Source of the DNA: Promethearchaeota archaeon
Lineage (GTDB): Archaea > Asgardarchaeota > Lokiarchaeia > Sigyniarchaeales > SOKP01
Assembly (NCBI GenBank): GCA_019058365.1
Contig: JAHPZE010000009.1
Span: 1-64,000, forward strand
DNA length: 64,000 nt
Direction: 5' to 3'
Within the stretch, counting starts at the first letter, position 1. Each line of letters opens with the position of its first letter. Shown here in pieces: positions 54,363-63,697 of the stretch. The notes beneath the pieces were generated by a model that saw only the letters and a list, made by a program, of their open reading frames with translations, did no database searches and was not told where the DNA came from. The position numbers were made by a program, and so were the translations under genes.

Positions 54363-55934
54363 TTACCATGGCTTTTTTAATGTAGTTGACCTACTCATTT
54401 TAGATTTTTTTGGATAATCTATATTAAAATGAATTCCTCGGCTTTCTTTTCGTGATATTGCACTAACAATAATAATCTTTGCAACAGTTGCCAGATTTCT
54501 TAATTCAAGTAAATTTTTTTCTATTTTAAAATCCCAGTAATACTGGTTAATTTCATCTAATAATAAGTTAATTCTCTTCTTCGCTCTTTGTAAACGCAAA
54601 TCAGTGCGAACAATACCAACGTAGTTCCACATAAATCTCCTAATTTCATCCCAATTCTGTGAAATTATAACTGCTTCCGTAGATGGGACAGCATGGCCAG
54701 GTTCCCATTCGGGAAATTCTTTTATTTTCAATTTAGAAATGTTATTCTTAAGTGTAATGCTACATTCATGGGCGTTGACTAATCCCTCTAATAATGAATT
54801 ACTCGCTAATCTATTCGCTCCATGCAGTCCTGTACATGAAGATTCACCAATGACATATAGATTTTTAACTTCTGAAGTCCCATCAATCCTAGTTATCACA
54901 CCTCCGCAACAATAATGAGCAGCGGGGACGATAGGAATTGGTTCTTTGGTAATATCAATGTTAAATTTCAGACATTGTTCATAAATCCCTGGAAAATGAC
55001 TGATAATAAAATCTGAGCTTTTGTATGAAGCAATGTCTAATAATACATAATCATCGCCAGATTTCTTCAATTCAGCATCAATTGCTCTCGAAACTATATC
55101 CCTAGGTGCTAATTCTTTTTGGGGATGATAATTTTCCATAAATTGCTTTCCGTTAAAATCCTTTAATATTGCTCCTTCTCCTCGCATTGCTTCAGAAATT
55201 AAAAATGATTTTGCATATGGATGATATAAACATGTTGGATGAAATTGATAAAACTCCATATTTGAAATTGAACATCCTGCACGATAAGCCATAGCTATTC
55301 CATCCCCTGAAGCAATATCAGGATTAGTAGTATAGAGATATATCTTACCTGCACCTCCTGTTGCTAATATTGTAGCTCTTGCGGCAATATTATGGATCTC
55401 GCCACTATCTTGGTTTAAAACGTAAGCACCAAAACATTTGAAATTCTCAGCATATAAATTTACAGCGCAGCATTTTTCTTTTATTTCTACATTATGCAAT
55501 TTTTTAACTTTATCGATGAGTACTTGTTCAACACTTTGCCCTGTCTGATCATTTATATGAAGAATTCTTCTTTGGGAATGCCCTCCTTCTTGCCCTAAAT
55601 CGTATTCTCCTTCTTCATTGCGTGTAAATTCAATCCCTAAATCTATTAAATCTTTAATTCTATTAGGAGCTTGAGTAATTATCTCTCTAACAACGTTTTC
55701 ATCACACAAACCATCACCAGCTATTATCGTATCATGAATATGCTTTTCAAAATTATCACTTTTATCCCATACACAAGCAATGCCTCCTTGGGCATAGAAT
55801 GTACTGCTTTCATGTAAACTTTCTTTTGTTATCAATAAGATTTTTTCTTCAGGTACTAATTTAGAAAGATTTAATGCTAAAGAAAGTCCAGATATTCCAC
55901 TTCCAATAATTAAGAAATCTGTTTTATACTTCAA
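54363..55934 (-). CDS. nadB: L-aspartate oxidase (NadB)
   Basis: A 523-residue flavoprotein. FAD-binding GSGISGLSLALNL (near 10), the SSTFYAQGGIA segment, QFHPTCLYHP, SEAMRGEGAIL and the catalytic ELAPRDIVSRAI region are all present, with GLHGANRLASNSLLEGLV near the end of the FAD domain. It oxidises L-aspartate to iminoaspartate, the first step of de novo NAD synthesis; under anoxia fumarate serves as acceptor. No nadA or nadC is in the window. Confidence 0.94.
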   Translation of the reverse strand: MKYKTDFLIIGSGISGLSLALNLSKLVPEEKILLITKESLHESSTFYAQGGIACVWDKSDNFEKHIHDTIIAGDGLCDENVVREIITQAPNRIKDLIDLGIEFTRNEEGEYDLGQEGGHSQRRILHINDQTGQSVEQVLIDKVKKLHNVEIKEKCCAVNLYAENFKCFGAYVLNQDSGEIHNIAARATILATGGAGKIYLYTTNPDIASGDGIAMAYRAGCSISNMEFYQFHPTCLYHPYAKSFLISEAMRGEGAILKDFNGKQFMENYHPQKELAPRDIVSRAIDAELKKSGDDYVLLDIASYKSSDFIISHFPGIYEQCLKFNIDITKEPIPIVPAAHYCCGGVITRIDGTSEVKNLYVIGESSCTGLHGANRLASNSLLEGLVNAHECSITLKNNISKLKIKEFPEWEPGHAVPSTEAVIISQNWDEIRRFMWNYVGIVRTDLRLQRAKKRINLLLDEINQYYWDFKIEKNLLELRNLATVAKIIIVSAISRKESRGIHFNIDYPKKSKMSRSTTLKKPW

Positions 55935-56170
55935 TTGAGTTAATCTATTTTTTCCATAATATAATTAGAATTTATTTTAGAATACAATTAATAAAATTAA
56001 AATTTTATTACAATTAAAATAAGAGAAATCATTTTTAAGGGTTTATTTTCTTAATTTTCTATTTATTTCGTTAATATTGTTCTCTACTACTTCAATACAT
56101 TGTTTTTGTTCCTTTTTGAAATTATCCAAAATTCTTTTTTGATAAAAAATATTTATTATCAATTAAGGAA

Positions 56171-56686
56171 TTGGAATATCAAAATATTCTTATGATAAAA
56201 CGTGTACTCTTTTACTGTGCGGGAAACACTTGTAGAAGTCCTTTTGCTGAAGCATATGCAAATTGGTTAAAAAAAACTAAGTTTAAAAAAGAACTACGAG
56301 AAGTAGAATTTGATTCCGCTGGGATCTACCACTATTATAAAACTGCTCAACCTGGAACAATAAATTATCTAAAGTTAAAAGGCATTGATATTAGTGATTT
56401 TACAACAAAAAAAATTAATTCAAAATTACTTGAGAAGCAAGATCTAATTTTAGGGTTCGAGCAAAAACATCACATTAACAAATTGAAAAGAAAATTTAAG
56501 AATCTTAAAGGAATTGACGATAAAGTCTTCTTATTATTAAAATATGTTGGTGAAAAAGAGAATTTAGAGATAAAAGATCCTTTTTATTTACCACAAGATG
56601 AGTATAATAAAATTCTTGAGAGGATCGAGAAAGGAGTATTGAAACTCATAGAAAAAATTATTGAAGTTAATAGAAAGGAAGAATAA
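56171..56686 (+). CDS. Low-molecular-weight protein tyrosine phosphatase-like (copy 1)
   Basis: A 171-residue protein with the N-terminal CX5R loop YCAGNTCRS and the acid loop IKDPFYLPQDEY. The rest follows the LMW-PTP fold. Thioredoxin-linked ArsC cysteines at the usual second and third positions are absent, so a protein or small-molecule phosphatase is more likely than an arsenate reductase. ATG 56192 (MIKRVLF) is probably the start; TTG 56171 is in frame. It converges with the first MFS-longin gene with 24 bp between. Confidence 0.85.
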   Translation: MEYQNILMIKRVLFYCAGNTCRSPFAEAYANWLKKTKFKKELREVEFDSAGIYHYYKTAQPGTINYLKLKGIDISDFTTKKINSKLLEKQDLILGFEQKHHINKLKRKFKNLKGIDDKVFLLLKYVGEKENLEIKDPFYLPQDEYNKILERIEKGVLKLIEKIIEVNRKEE

Positions 56687-56710
56687 GATCTAATTAATTT
56701 TATTTTTAAT

Positions 56711-58366
56711 TTATAAAAATTCAGAATACTTTTGACTGAAATATTTTTTTATTATATATTTAGTTGATGCAAATTTCTGAATATTTCCCTGAAAGTTCTT
56801 AAGGTCTTTAGAAAATGTTTGTTCAAACTCTTGTGAAAAATTATCAAGTTTTTTGAATAAAACAGGTAAGTCCGTAGTGGCTATTAAAGCAGCAATATGA
56901 TATTTTCCGAATGCAAAAAAAAGATGGTTTCCTTCTTTATCAATTTTCTTAATATACTTTTTACTTTGAGTTATTTCAGAGATAATAGTTATTATTCCTG
57001 ATAATGCGCCAGAAATAAGATCTTCATCAATTACACATTCAGTTTCCTCTTCTTTAGGCTGATATTTTTGTATAAAACTATGATTATAAATACAAACTCC
57101 ACTATTGCTGAAGATAAAAATGCTCTTTAACGCCTTTGCCCAATCTCTTTCTTTAGAAACCAAAATATCTTTTCCCGCCATTATCCAAACAAGAGTAATA
57201 ACTAAAACAAATGAATTGAGTAGGTTAGGCAAGTTTGGTAACACAGTTTCAATATTTGTTTCTGCATAAAGGACATCAATCCATCGATATAATAAATATC
57301 CTAAGGCAAGCCCAAAGCACATCAATGACATAAAAAGACCATTTATTCCTCCTCTATATTTTAAATTACCTCTTTCAGTCGAAAAATCTCCAGAGATTGT
57401 AATTATTGCTAATATTAGTGGAAGAATGGCCAAAGCGTAATGAATCGAGATATGGATTTTTATCGGAATCCAAAATACAGATTCTACATTTGGAAGATAA
57501 AAGGAACTATGCGATATATAAAAAAAGGAAACTACTAAAATTCCTATAATTAATGTATTCTTTCGGCCAACATTATCAAAAAACCAACCCGCAGCAATAA
57601 CATAAAAAAACGATATTACTGAAAAAGTTATAATATCAATGTTATACCCGTTGAAATAATCCAAGGATGTATACAATAAACCTCCTAAAATGCCACTTAA
57701 AAGGGCAAAAGTAATCGAATATCGAGAAAAATGTTTCTCAAAAATTAATTTTAAATATTTCTTATCAGATTTAAGTCTCTTTTCAGTCTCAATATATTTA
57801 TAGGTCCTTGAAAACCATACTATAATGATTAAGAAAATGGCTTCTATAATGATAAGAAAGATGAATAAATCCTTAAAAAAAATAAATATAAGCCCCGTTA
57901 AGCCTATAAGAAAGCAAGTCATTAATAATATTGCTGATATTCTTCCTCTATTTAAGATAGTTGTTTCATGAACTAGCGTTGAAAACCAAACTATAATTAA
58001 TTGAGGGATCGAAATCAATACAATTATTAAACTAATCAGATTAGTTAAAGGATATGAAAATGTACTTAGATACAAGCCTAATATACAAATAGACAGAGTT
58101 ATAATGTACAATCTTGTTTTATTTTTAATGATATCAACAAGGAATCCAGATAATAAGAAAATGAGAGAAATTACAAATAAGATGATAATTACTGGAATCT
58201 CTCGAGCAAACTCATGGGTCATATTAACAAAATAATCGAGTATAAAAAATTCAACTATTAAAATAATAGCAAGAAAAGAGAAAAACAAATAAAAAAATGA
58301 TTTCTTTCCTATGTTTAAATCTTTAGCAAATACTTTTCCAAACCAATATTTTATACTTTTTTTCAT
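56711..58366 (-). CDS. MFS-like transporter with C-terminal longin-like domain (copy A)
   Basis: A 551-residue protein. About twelve membrane helices (residues about 25-395) include the MFS-type loop FDNVGRKNT. A cytosolic C-terminal domain (about 409-540) starts KSIFIFSNSGVCIY and has DEDLISGALSGIITIISEIT and GKYHIAALIATTDLP. The same pattern is found in the longin part of the 41709 GTPase (DRDLLAGFLSAFSGFMKEIS), so a longin/roadblock-like fold is likely. Substrate unknown. Tandem paralogue of the next gene; no GTPase domain of its own. Confidence 0.8.
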   Translation of the reverse strand: MKKSIKYWFGKVFAKDLNIGKKSFFYLFFSFLAIILIVEFFILDYFVNMTHEFAREIPVIIILFVISLIFLLSGFLVDIIKNKTRLYIITLSICILGLYLSTFSYPLTNLISLIIVLISIPQLIIVWFSTLVHETTILNRGRISAILLMTCFLIGLTGLIFIFFKDLFIFLIIIEAIFLIIIVWFSRTYKYIETEKRLKSDKKYLKLIFEKHFSRYSITFALLSGILGGLLYTSLDYFNGYNIDIITFSVISFFYVIAAGWFFDNVGRKNTLIIGILVVSFFYISHSSFYLPNVESVFWIPIKIHISIHYALAILPLILAIITISGDFSTERGNLKYRGGINGLFMSLMCFGLALGYLLYRWIDVLYAETNIETVLPNLPNLLNSFVLVITLVWIMAGKDILVSKERDWAKALKSIFIFSNSGVCIYNHSFIQKYQPKEEETECVIDEDLISGALSGIITIISEITQSKKYIKKIDKEGNHLFFAFGKYHIAALIATTDLPVLFKKLDNFSQEFEQTFSKDLKNFQGNIQKFASTKYIIKKYFSQKYSEFL

Positions 58367-58565
58367 ATTTCTCTTATTTAGCGATATGCTTAAATCTAAA
58401 AAAAAAAAAATAGCTTTTCTATGAATATTAGAATAGTGTTGATTTGAATTGCATATATTTGATATTTGTACTATTTTTAGGACGTCTTTTTATTTAATAT
58501 TTTTCCCATAACTATTTGAATTAAAAAAGGTTATTAAATAATCAGAAAAGAGAGTTGTTTACTAA

Positions 58566-60209
58566 TTATTTTATAAATTCACTATACTTTTGACTGAAAT
58601 ATTTTAATATGAGAAATCTTGCAGGTTGAAAGTGTTGAACATTGCCTTGAAAATTTTTAAGATCTTTACTGAATTTTTGCTCAAATTCTCTTGAAAACTC
58701 ATCAATTTTTTTAAATAAAACGGGTAATTCCATTGAAGTAATCAATGCAACTATATGATACTTTCCATAAGTAAATAGGAGAGTAGCCTCTTCTTTTTGG
58801 ATTTGTCTAAGCTGTCTTTTACTATGAGTTATTTCGGATATTATAGTAATTATTCCACTTAAGGCTCCACTAACAAGATCTTCATCGAAGTTTTCGTCAA
58901 TTGTATCTTCCTTTATTTCACTTTTATGCTCAAAACTGTAATTATAAAGACAAACTCCACTTTTATTAAAAACAAAAATATTTTTAAGAGAATCTGCCCA
59001 ATTTTTTTCTGTAGATACTAAGAATTCTTTCATCGTCATCATCCAAGCCAAAAGAATAACCAATATGAATCCATTTAGAAGATCAGGAAAATCCGGTACA
59101 AAATTATTAAGATTAGGAAATCTATTATACAAATCATTTATAAAAATATTAAAAATATATCCCAGAATTGTTCCAAAGAACAATAATGACATAAAGAGTC
59201 CATTTATTCGACCCCGAAATTTCAAATTACCTCTCTCCGTAGAAAAATCTCCTGAAATTGTAAAAATAGCAAGTAAGAGGGGCAGTATTGAGAAACCATA
59301 ATGAATAGAGAGTACAATTTTTCTTGGCATACCAAAAATATAGTCTGAATCAATAAATGAGCCATACGAAATAAGAAAAAATGAAAGAACCACAATTCCT
59401 AATACAATTGATATTTTACGGCCAATATTATCCAAACAGCATCCCGCAGCCATAAGATATAAAAATGATGCTAAAGCAAATATAAAAAAATCTACTTCAA
59501 ATCCATATCCCGCTAATAAATTTCCTAAAATGAAACTTAATACAGTAAAACTAGAAGAGTATCTAAAAAAATGTTTTTCGAAAATTATATTTAAATATTT
59601 TTTATCAGATTTCAATCTTTTTTCCGTTTCTATGTATTTGTATTTACGGGAATACCAAAAAACAATTACAAAAATGCCTAATTCTACAACGCCTAAATAA
59701 ACATATAAAAATTCAAAAATGATAAAAATAACAGAAATAAATCCTAAGGAAAAACCACAAATCATTAAATAGGTCGTTATTCTTCCTCGATTTAAAATAT
59801 TGGTTTCATGAACTAATATCGTAAACCATAATATAATTAAATGAGGAATGGTTAAGAGCACAAGCAATAAACCTAAATAATATAAAATTAATCTAGGAAT
59901 AGCACTTATAAAAAGACCAGAAATGCAAATCAGAAATATTAGATTAAAGCATCTGGTCCTATTCTTTATTTTATCCACGACAATACCAGATATGAGAAAA
60001 CCAATAGCAAGAATTACTAAAAAAACATAAATTTCTAATCCTACAACTAAAACACCGCTAGTTAATATTGTATACTTAAATAAAAAAGCTTCAGCTATTA
60101 ACGTTATAGCGAGTAAAGAGAAAAATAAATAAACTAAATTAATCCTGGGCAAATTAATGTCTCTTGTGAAAACTTTAACAAACCAGTGTTTTAACGATTC
60201 TCTTTTCAT
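58566..60209 (-). CDS. MFS-like transporter with C-terminal longin-like domain (copy B)
   Basis: A 547-residue paralogue of copy A along its whole length: the shared ETEKRLKSDKKYL loop, ISGDFSTERGNLK loop and LDNIGRK loop. The C-terminal longin-like domain (about 403-535) has KNIFVFNKSGVCLY, DEDLVSGALSGIITIISEIT and GKYHIVALITSMELP. The linker between strand and helix is acidic (KEDTIDENFDED). Expressed divergently from LMW-PTP copy 2 across 120 bp. Substrate unknown. Confidence 0.8.
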   Translation of the reverse strand: MKRESLKHWFVKVFTRDINLPRINLVYLFFSLLAITLIAEAFLFKYTILTSGVLVVGLEIYVFLVILAIGFLISGIVVDKIKNRTRCFNLIFLICISGLFISAIPRLILYYLGLLLVLLTIPHLIILWFTILVHETNILNRGRITTYLMICGFSLGFISVIFIIFEFLYVYLGVVELGIFVIVFWYSRKYKYIETEKRLKSDKKYLNIIFEKHFFRYSSSFTVLSFILGNLLAGYGFEVDFFIFALASFLYLMAAGCCLDNIGRKISIVLGIVVLSFFLISYGSFIDSDYIFGMPRKIVLSIHYGFSILPLLLAIFTISGDFSTERGNLKFRGRINGLFMSLLFFGTILGYIFNIFINDLYNRFPNLNNFVPDFPDLLNGFILVILLAWMMTMKEFLVSTEKNWADSLKNIFVFNKSGVCLYNYSFEHKSEIKEDTIDENFDEDLVSGALSGIITIISEITHSKRQLRQIQKEEATLLFTYGKYHIVALITSMELPVLFKKIDEFSREFEQKFSKDLKNFQGNVQHFQPARFLILKYFSQKYSEFIK

Positions 60210-60329
60210 TAGAACTAAATAGTATTGATTTCAGTATTATTTGTTAGGGTAACTTGTTATTTAATCTTTATGTCAGAACTTTCTCATAAATTTTAATTGA
60301 AATACAATTCTTTTTATACTTGATAAAAC

Positions 60330-60809
60330 ATGAATAAAATAAAGCGAGTTTTATTTGTTTGTCTAGGAAATATTGCAAGATCTCCAGTAGCAGAATACTT
60401 AGCTCGCTACTATGCTAGAAATCTTGAAGCAGATTTGAAAATCGATTCATGTGGCTTTTTCAATGCTTTTAGTTATATGCAACCAGAATCTCGTAATTAT
60501 TTGGATTCAAAAAAGATAAATCACTCAAACTTTATTCCAAAAGTAATTAATCGTAATTTATTAAAGTCCCAGGATTTAATCCTTACAATGGAAAGAACGC
60601 ATTCGAATGATATTAAGAACAATTTTAGTGATATTATTGATATTGAAAAAAAGACTTTTACATTAATGGAGTTTAATGGGGAAACTCATAATGTCGATAT
60701 TATTGATCCCTATTGTACCACTGATGACACCTATATAAAAGTTCTTAGAATAATCGATGAAAATGTTGAGAAAGCTATTATAAAAATTATTAAAATTAAT
60801 GAATCATAG
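60330..60809 (+). CDS. Low-molecular-weight protein tyrosine phosphatase-like (copy 2)
   Basis: A 159-residue protein. The CX5R loop is VCLGNIARS (near 11), with SCGFF at the usual second strand and the acid loop IDPYCTTDDTY. It is related to copy 1 (56171-56686) but is not a close duplicate. The pair brackets the two MFS-longin genes, which suggests that phosphatase and transporter work together; this is contextual. ATG 60330. Confidence 0.87.
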   Translation: MNKIKRVLFVCLGNIARSPVAEYLARYYARNLEADLKIDSCGFFNAFSYMQPESRNYLDSKKINHSNFIPKVINRNLLKSQDLILTMERTHSNDIKNNFSDIIDIEKKTFTLMEFNGETHNVDIIDPYCTTDDTYIKVLRIIDENVEKAIIKIIKINES

Positions 60810-60899
60810 AAAATCGTAATTTAAAAAGATAAGGTTTTAATTAGATAAGCGTCTTTCCAATAAAAAAATATAAATATAATTTCAAAGGTTCTATTTTTA

Positions 60900-61445
60900 A
60901 TGAATCAATTATTATTAAACAATTCTATTCTTGAAATTTTCGTAGGAGATTTAACCAATATCGAACAATATGATGCACTCGTTATTCCAACCAATAGTAG
61001 ACTATTACCCAGTGGCGAACTAAGGTGTAAAGTTTTAAGAAAAGCTGGAACACAGGTTCAAGTTGAATGTAATAGAATAATCAATAAGATTGTTCATATT
61101 TCTGTAGGATCATCTGTAATGACATCGGGAGGAAATTTAATAAAAAATATTATACACACGCATGGTCCAAGACCAGGGCAAGGAAACGAGGGAAAGAAGT
61201 TAATATTAGCTACATGGAATTCATTAACATTAGCAGATGAAAGTGGAATAAACTCTATAGTATTCCCCCCAATATCTATAGAGATGCGTGGTTTCACCGC
61301 AAAAGTTTGTGCTGAAACCATGTTACCTGCAATAAAGAAATATCTTTTGGAAAAAAATGAGAATTTAAGAAATGTTTCAATTTGTTTAGAAACTGAAGCG
61401 GATTATAAGGAATTTGAGAAAATTTTAGATACTTTATCTCATTAA
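60900..61445 (+). CDS. Macro-domain protein (ADP-ribose binding)
   Basis: A 181-residue macro domain: VGDLTNIEQYDALVIPTNS at the start, VMTSGGNLIKNIIHTHGPR in the middle and NSIVFPPISIEMRGF near the end, the ADP-ribose-binding loops. Members bind or remove ADP-ribose or its phosphate. The first loop lacks the usual AAN (reads PTNS). It is followed after 174 bp by the V4R-like gene. Confidence 0.85.
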   Translation: MNQLLLNNSILEIFVGDLTNIEQYDALVIPTNSRLLPSGELRCKVLRKAGTQVQVECNRIINKIVHISVGSSVMTSGGNLIKNIIHTHGPRPGQGNEGKKLILATWNSLTLADESGINSIVFPPISIEMRGFTAKVCAETMLPAIKKYLLEKNENLRNVSICLETEADYKEFEKILDTLSH

Positions 61446-61619
61446 TATTGCCTTTTTCAAATTGAAACACTCCTTTTTTAGTAATTTTATAATATTTGTT
61501 CTCTAATAACTAACTTAATTTTTTTGAATTAAGTTTTTAAATAAACTAAATGCTAATAATTATTAAATAGATATTTGTTAATTTTTATACTTAATTTTAG
61601 AAATTAGGGTTTATAAATA

Positions 61620-62147
61620 TTGGAACAATATAAAAAAGAGTTAAATGAAAGAATATTTAATCCAATTGAAAATATTAATTCAGTTAAAGGATTTGAAATT
61701 ATAACTGAATCCTTAGTCTATAAAGTTTATGATGTATTTGGCCGTAATAGCTTACTTTCAATTCTATATCAAACTGGAGTCTTTCCTGGCACTATTATTG
61801 CGGAGAGAATAAAAAAGGAATATAATAAAGAAAAATTTGAAATCATGGAAGCTTTAGTAATTCTAATGGATGAATTAAAAGAATTTTATTCAATACAAGT
61901 TCGAGATATTGAACAATATGAAGATAGATATAGGGTTATCATCGAAAATCACTGCTTTTTACGTAGACCAATAAGTCATCGCGAAAAGCTAGATTATGGA
62001 AAAGCATTTTGTAGGATTAATAAGGGATATTTTGAGACTGCCTTCCAGAAACTCTTAGGGGATAATGTAAAGAAAATTGAAATAAATTTTCTTGAAAATG
62101 ATGCTGAGAAAGACGTATGTGTAGAAGAACTTACTTTTTATATTTAA
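61620..62147 (+). CDS. V4R/TRAPP-Bet3-like domain protein
   Basis: A 175-residue protein that looks like the V4R (4-vinyl reductase) domain related to the TRAPP subunit Bet3: FGRNSLLSILYQTGVFPGTII, AERIKKEYN, then ALVILMDELKEFYSIQV, a strand-rich part with CFLRRPI, and a final GDNVKKIEINFLENDAE. The late Cys-containing signature (CVEELTFY) is weak. TTG 61620 start. Such domains bind small hydrocarbons or serve as scaffolds. In Asgard archaea they are of interest as relatives of trafficking factors. Assignment is from pattern only. Confidence 0.6.
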   Translation: MEQYKKELNERIFNPIENINSVKGFEIITESLVYKVYDVFGRNSLLSILYQTGVFPGTIIAERIKKEYNKEKFEIMEALVILMDELKEFYSIQVRDIEQYEDRYRVIIENHCFLRRPISHREKLDYGKAFCRINKGYFETAFQKLLGDNVKKIEINFLENDAEKDVCVEELTFYI

Positions 62148-62352
62148 TATAATCTTTAATATTTTTTAGAAATTAAGGATATAAAAACAGGTTTTTAATT
62201 TTTTTATAAATATAGAAGACGAATTAAATACATTAAATCGATTAAAGAAAACATATCATTTTCTTTTTTTGAAAAAAAAATATAATATATGTTAAATTAA
62301 ACATAACAAAATTCTAAATTAAAATTAATATTTAAGAGGTTGAAATATAAAA

Positions 62353-63528
62353 ATGACTGATATTAAAAAGATTGTAGCTTTAGGTGTAGGGCTTATGGGT
62401 GAAGGAATTGCCCAAGTTGCTTTAATGGCAGGCTACAATGTTACATTAGTAGATATCAAGGATGAGCTAGTTAATAAAGCGTATTCAGGCATAGAAATAG
62501 GTTTGAAAAAGTCTGAGGAGAAAGGGCAATTAGGTGAAGGTGTGACTGCTGCAGATGTAATGGCAAGATGTAAAAAATCAACTGACTTAGCTTCTGCTGT
62601 GAAAGATGCTGATATGGTTATTGAGGCAATAGTTGAAAAAATGGCTCCAAAGAAAGAAGTATGTAAGACAATAATGCAGAATGGACCCTCGCATATCATT
62701 TTTGCGTCTAATACTTCCTTTATGAGCATAACTGAAATGGGAAAAGATAGCGGAGCTCCGGATAGGGTATGTGGAATGCATTTTTTCAATCCCGTTCCTT
62801 TAATGGCGTGTATTGAAGTAATTAAAGGAGAAAAAACTTCCGATAATACATTTAATAAGGCAATGGAAGTTGCTAAATCACTTCCTGTTCTGAGAGGTAA
62901 AAGATTCATCGCACCTGTATTGAAGGATAGACCTGGATTTATTGTAAATAGAATGAATGCTCCTGGAAACATATATATAAACTGGATCCTTGATAAAGCT
63001 GCAGAGAAAGGAATTGCATGGGATCAAATAGATGCTGATGTGGGAAAACTTGCTGCTATGCCACCTTGTGTTTTAATGGATTATGTTGGGATTGATACTA
63101 TGGTACATGGAATGAATTATAATGCTGAACTTCTACATCCTGATTTTAAACCAGGAAAAGTACTCACTGAAATGTATGAAAAAGGCAATTTAGGGAGAAA
63201 AACTGGTAGAGGTTTCTACGATTGGAGTAAGGGTCGACCACAGCCTGATTTATCTAAAAAGTCTGGATTATTCAATTTAAATGCGCTATTTGCAATTGCC
63301 TTAAATGAAGGTTGCCGTATTTTAGAAGAAGGTGTTGCAAGTGGTTTTAAAATAATCGATGATGCAAATATGGCAGGAATGAATACTCCTGGTCCATTTG
63401 GAGCAGGTAAAAATAAATATGGAGAATGGTCTGAATTACTAGAAAAACTTGCGGTTGAGACAGGAAAGGAATATTTAAAGCCTTGTAAATTGATGAAATC
63501 AGGAGAATTTGTTAAAATGCGAAAGTAA
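62353..63528 (+). CDS. 3-hydroxyacyl-CoA dehydrogenase (copy 2)
   Basis: A 391-residue protein with NAD loop GVGLMGEGIAQVALMAGYNV, the canonical catalytic GMHFFNPVP and SNTSF, and an FVKMRK end. It is a paralogue of the 45893-47083 gene, and its active site is the more conventional of the two. An enoyl-CoA hydratase gene follows after 170 bp in the same direction, so the two probably form one beta-oxidation unit. ATG 62353 follows an AAGAGG Shine-Dalgarno. Confidence 0.92.
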   Translation: MTDIKKIVALGVGLMGEGIAQVALMAGYNVTLVDIKDELVNKAYSGIEIGLKKSEEKGQLGEGVTAADVMARCKKSTDLASAVKDADMVIEAIVEKMAPKKEVCKTIMQNGPSHIIFASNTSFMSITEMGKDSGAPDRVCGMHFFNPVPLMACIEVIKGEKTSDNTFNKAMEVAKSLPVLRGKRFIAPVLKDRPGFIVNRMNAPGNIYINWILDKAAEKGIAWDQIDADVGKLAAMPPCVLMDYVGIDTMVHGMNYNAELLHPDFKPGKVLTEMYEKGNLGRKTGRGFYDWSKGRPQPDLSKKSGLFNLNALFAIALNEGCRILEEGVASGFKIIDDANMAGMNTPGPFGAGKNKYGEWSELLEKLAVETGKEYLKPCKLMKSGEFVKMRK

Positions 63529-63697
63529 ACTAAAAGAATTTAACCTATATATTCTCATTTTTTTTTTATTATGTTAAAGTACGATTATTTCAAAAATCAA
63601 TTTGAAAATTTTTAATTCGAAAAAAAATAATACTAGATATTTTAAAACAATAAATAATGAGAAATAAAATAATAGAAATTAAAAGGTGGAAAATAAA

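Noticed and set aside
56171..60809. Arsenate reductase plus arsenite efflux locus
   Set aside because: The two extra ArsC cysteines are absent from both phosphatases, there is no ArsR-like regulator, and the MFS proteins carry a longin-like domain unrelated to known arsenite pumps. Not fully excluded.
62433..62972. 179-residue minus-strand open frame
   Set aside because: It is fully antisense to the well-conserved 3-hydroxyacyl-CoA dehydrogenase gene and has no recognisable motif.
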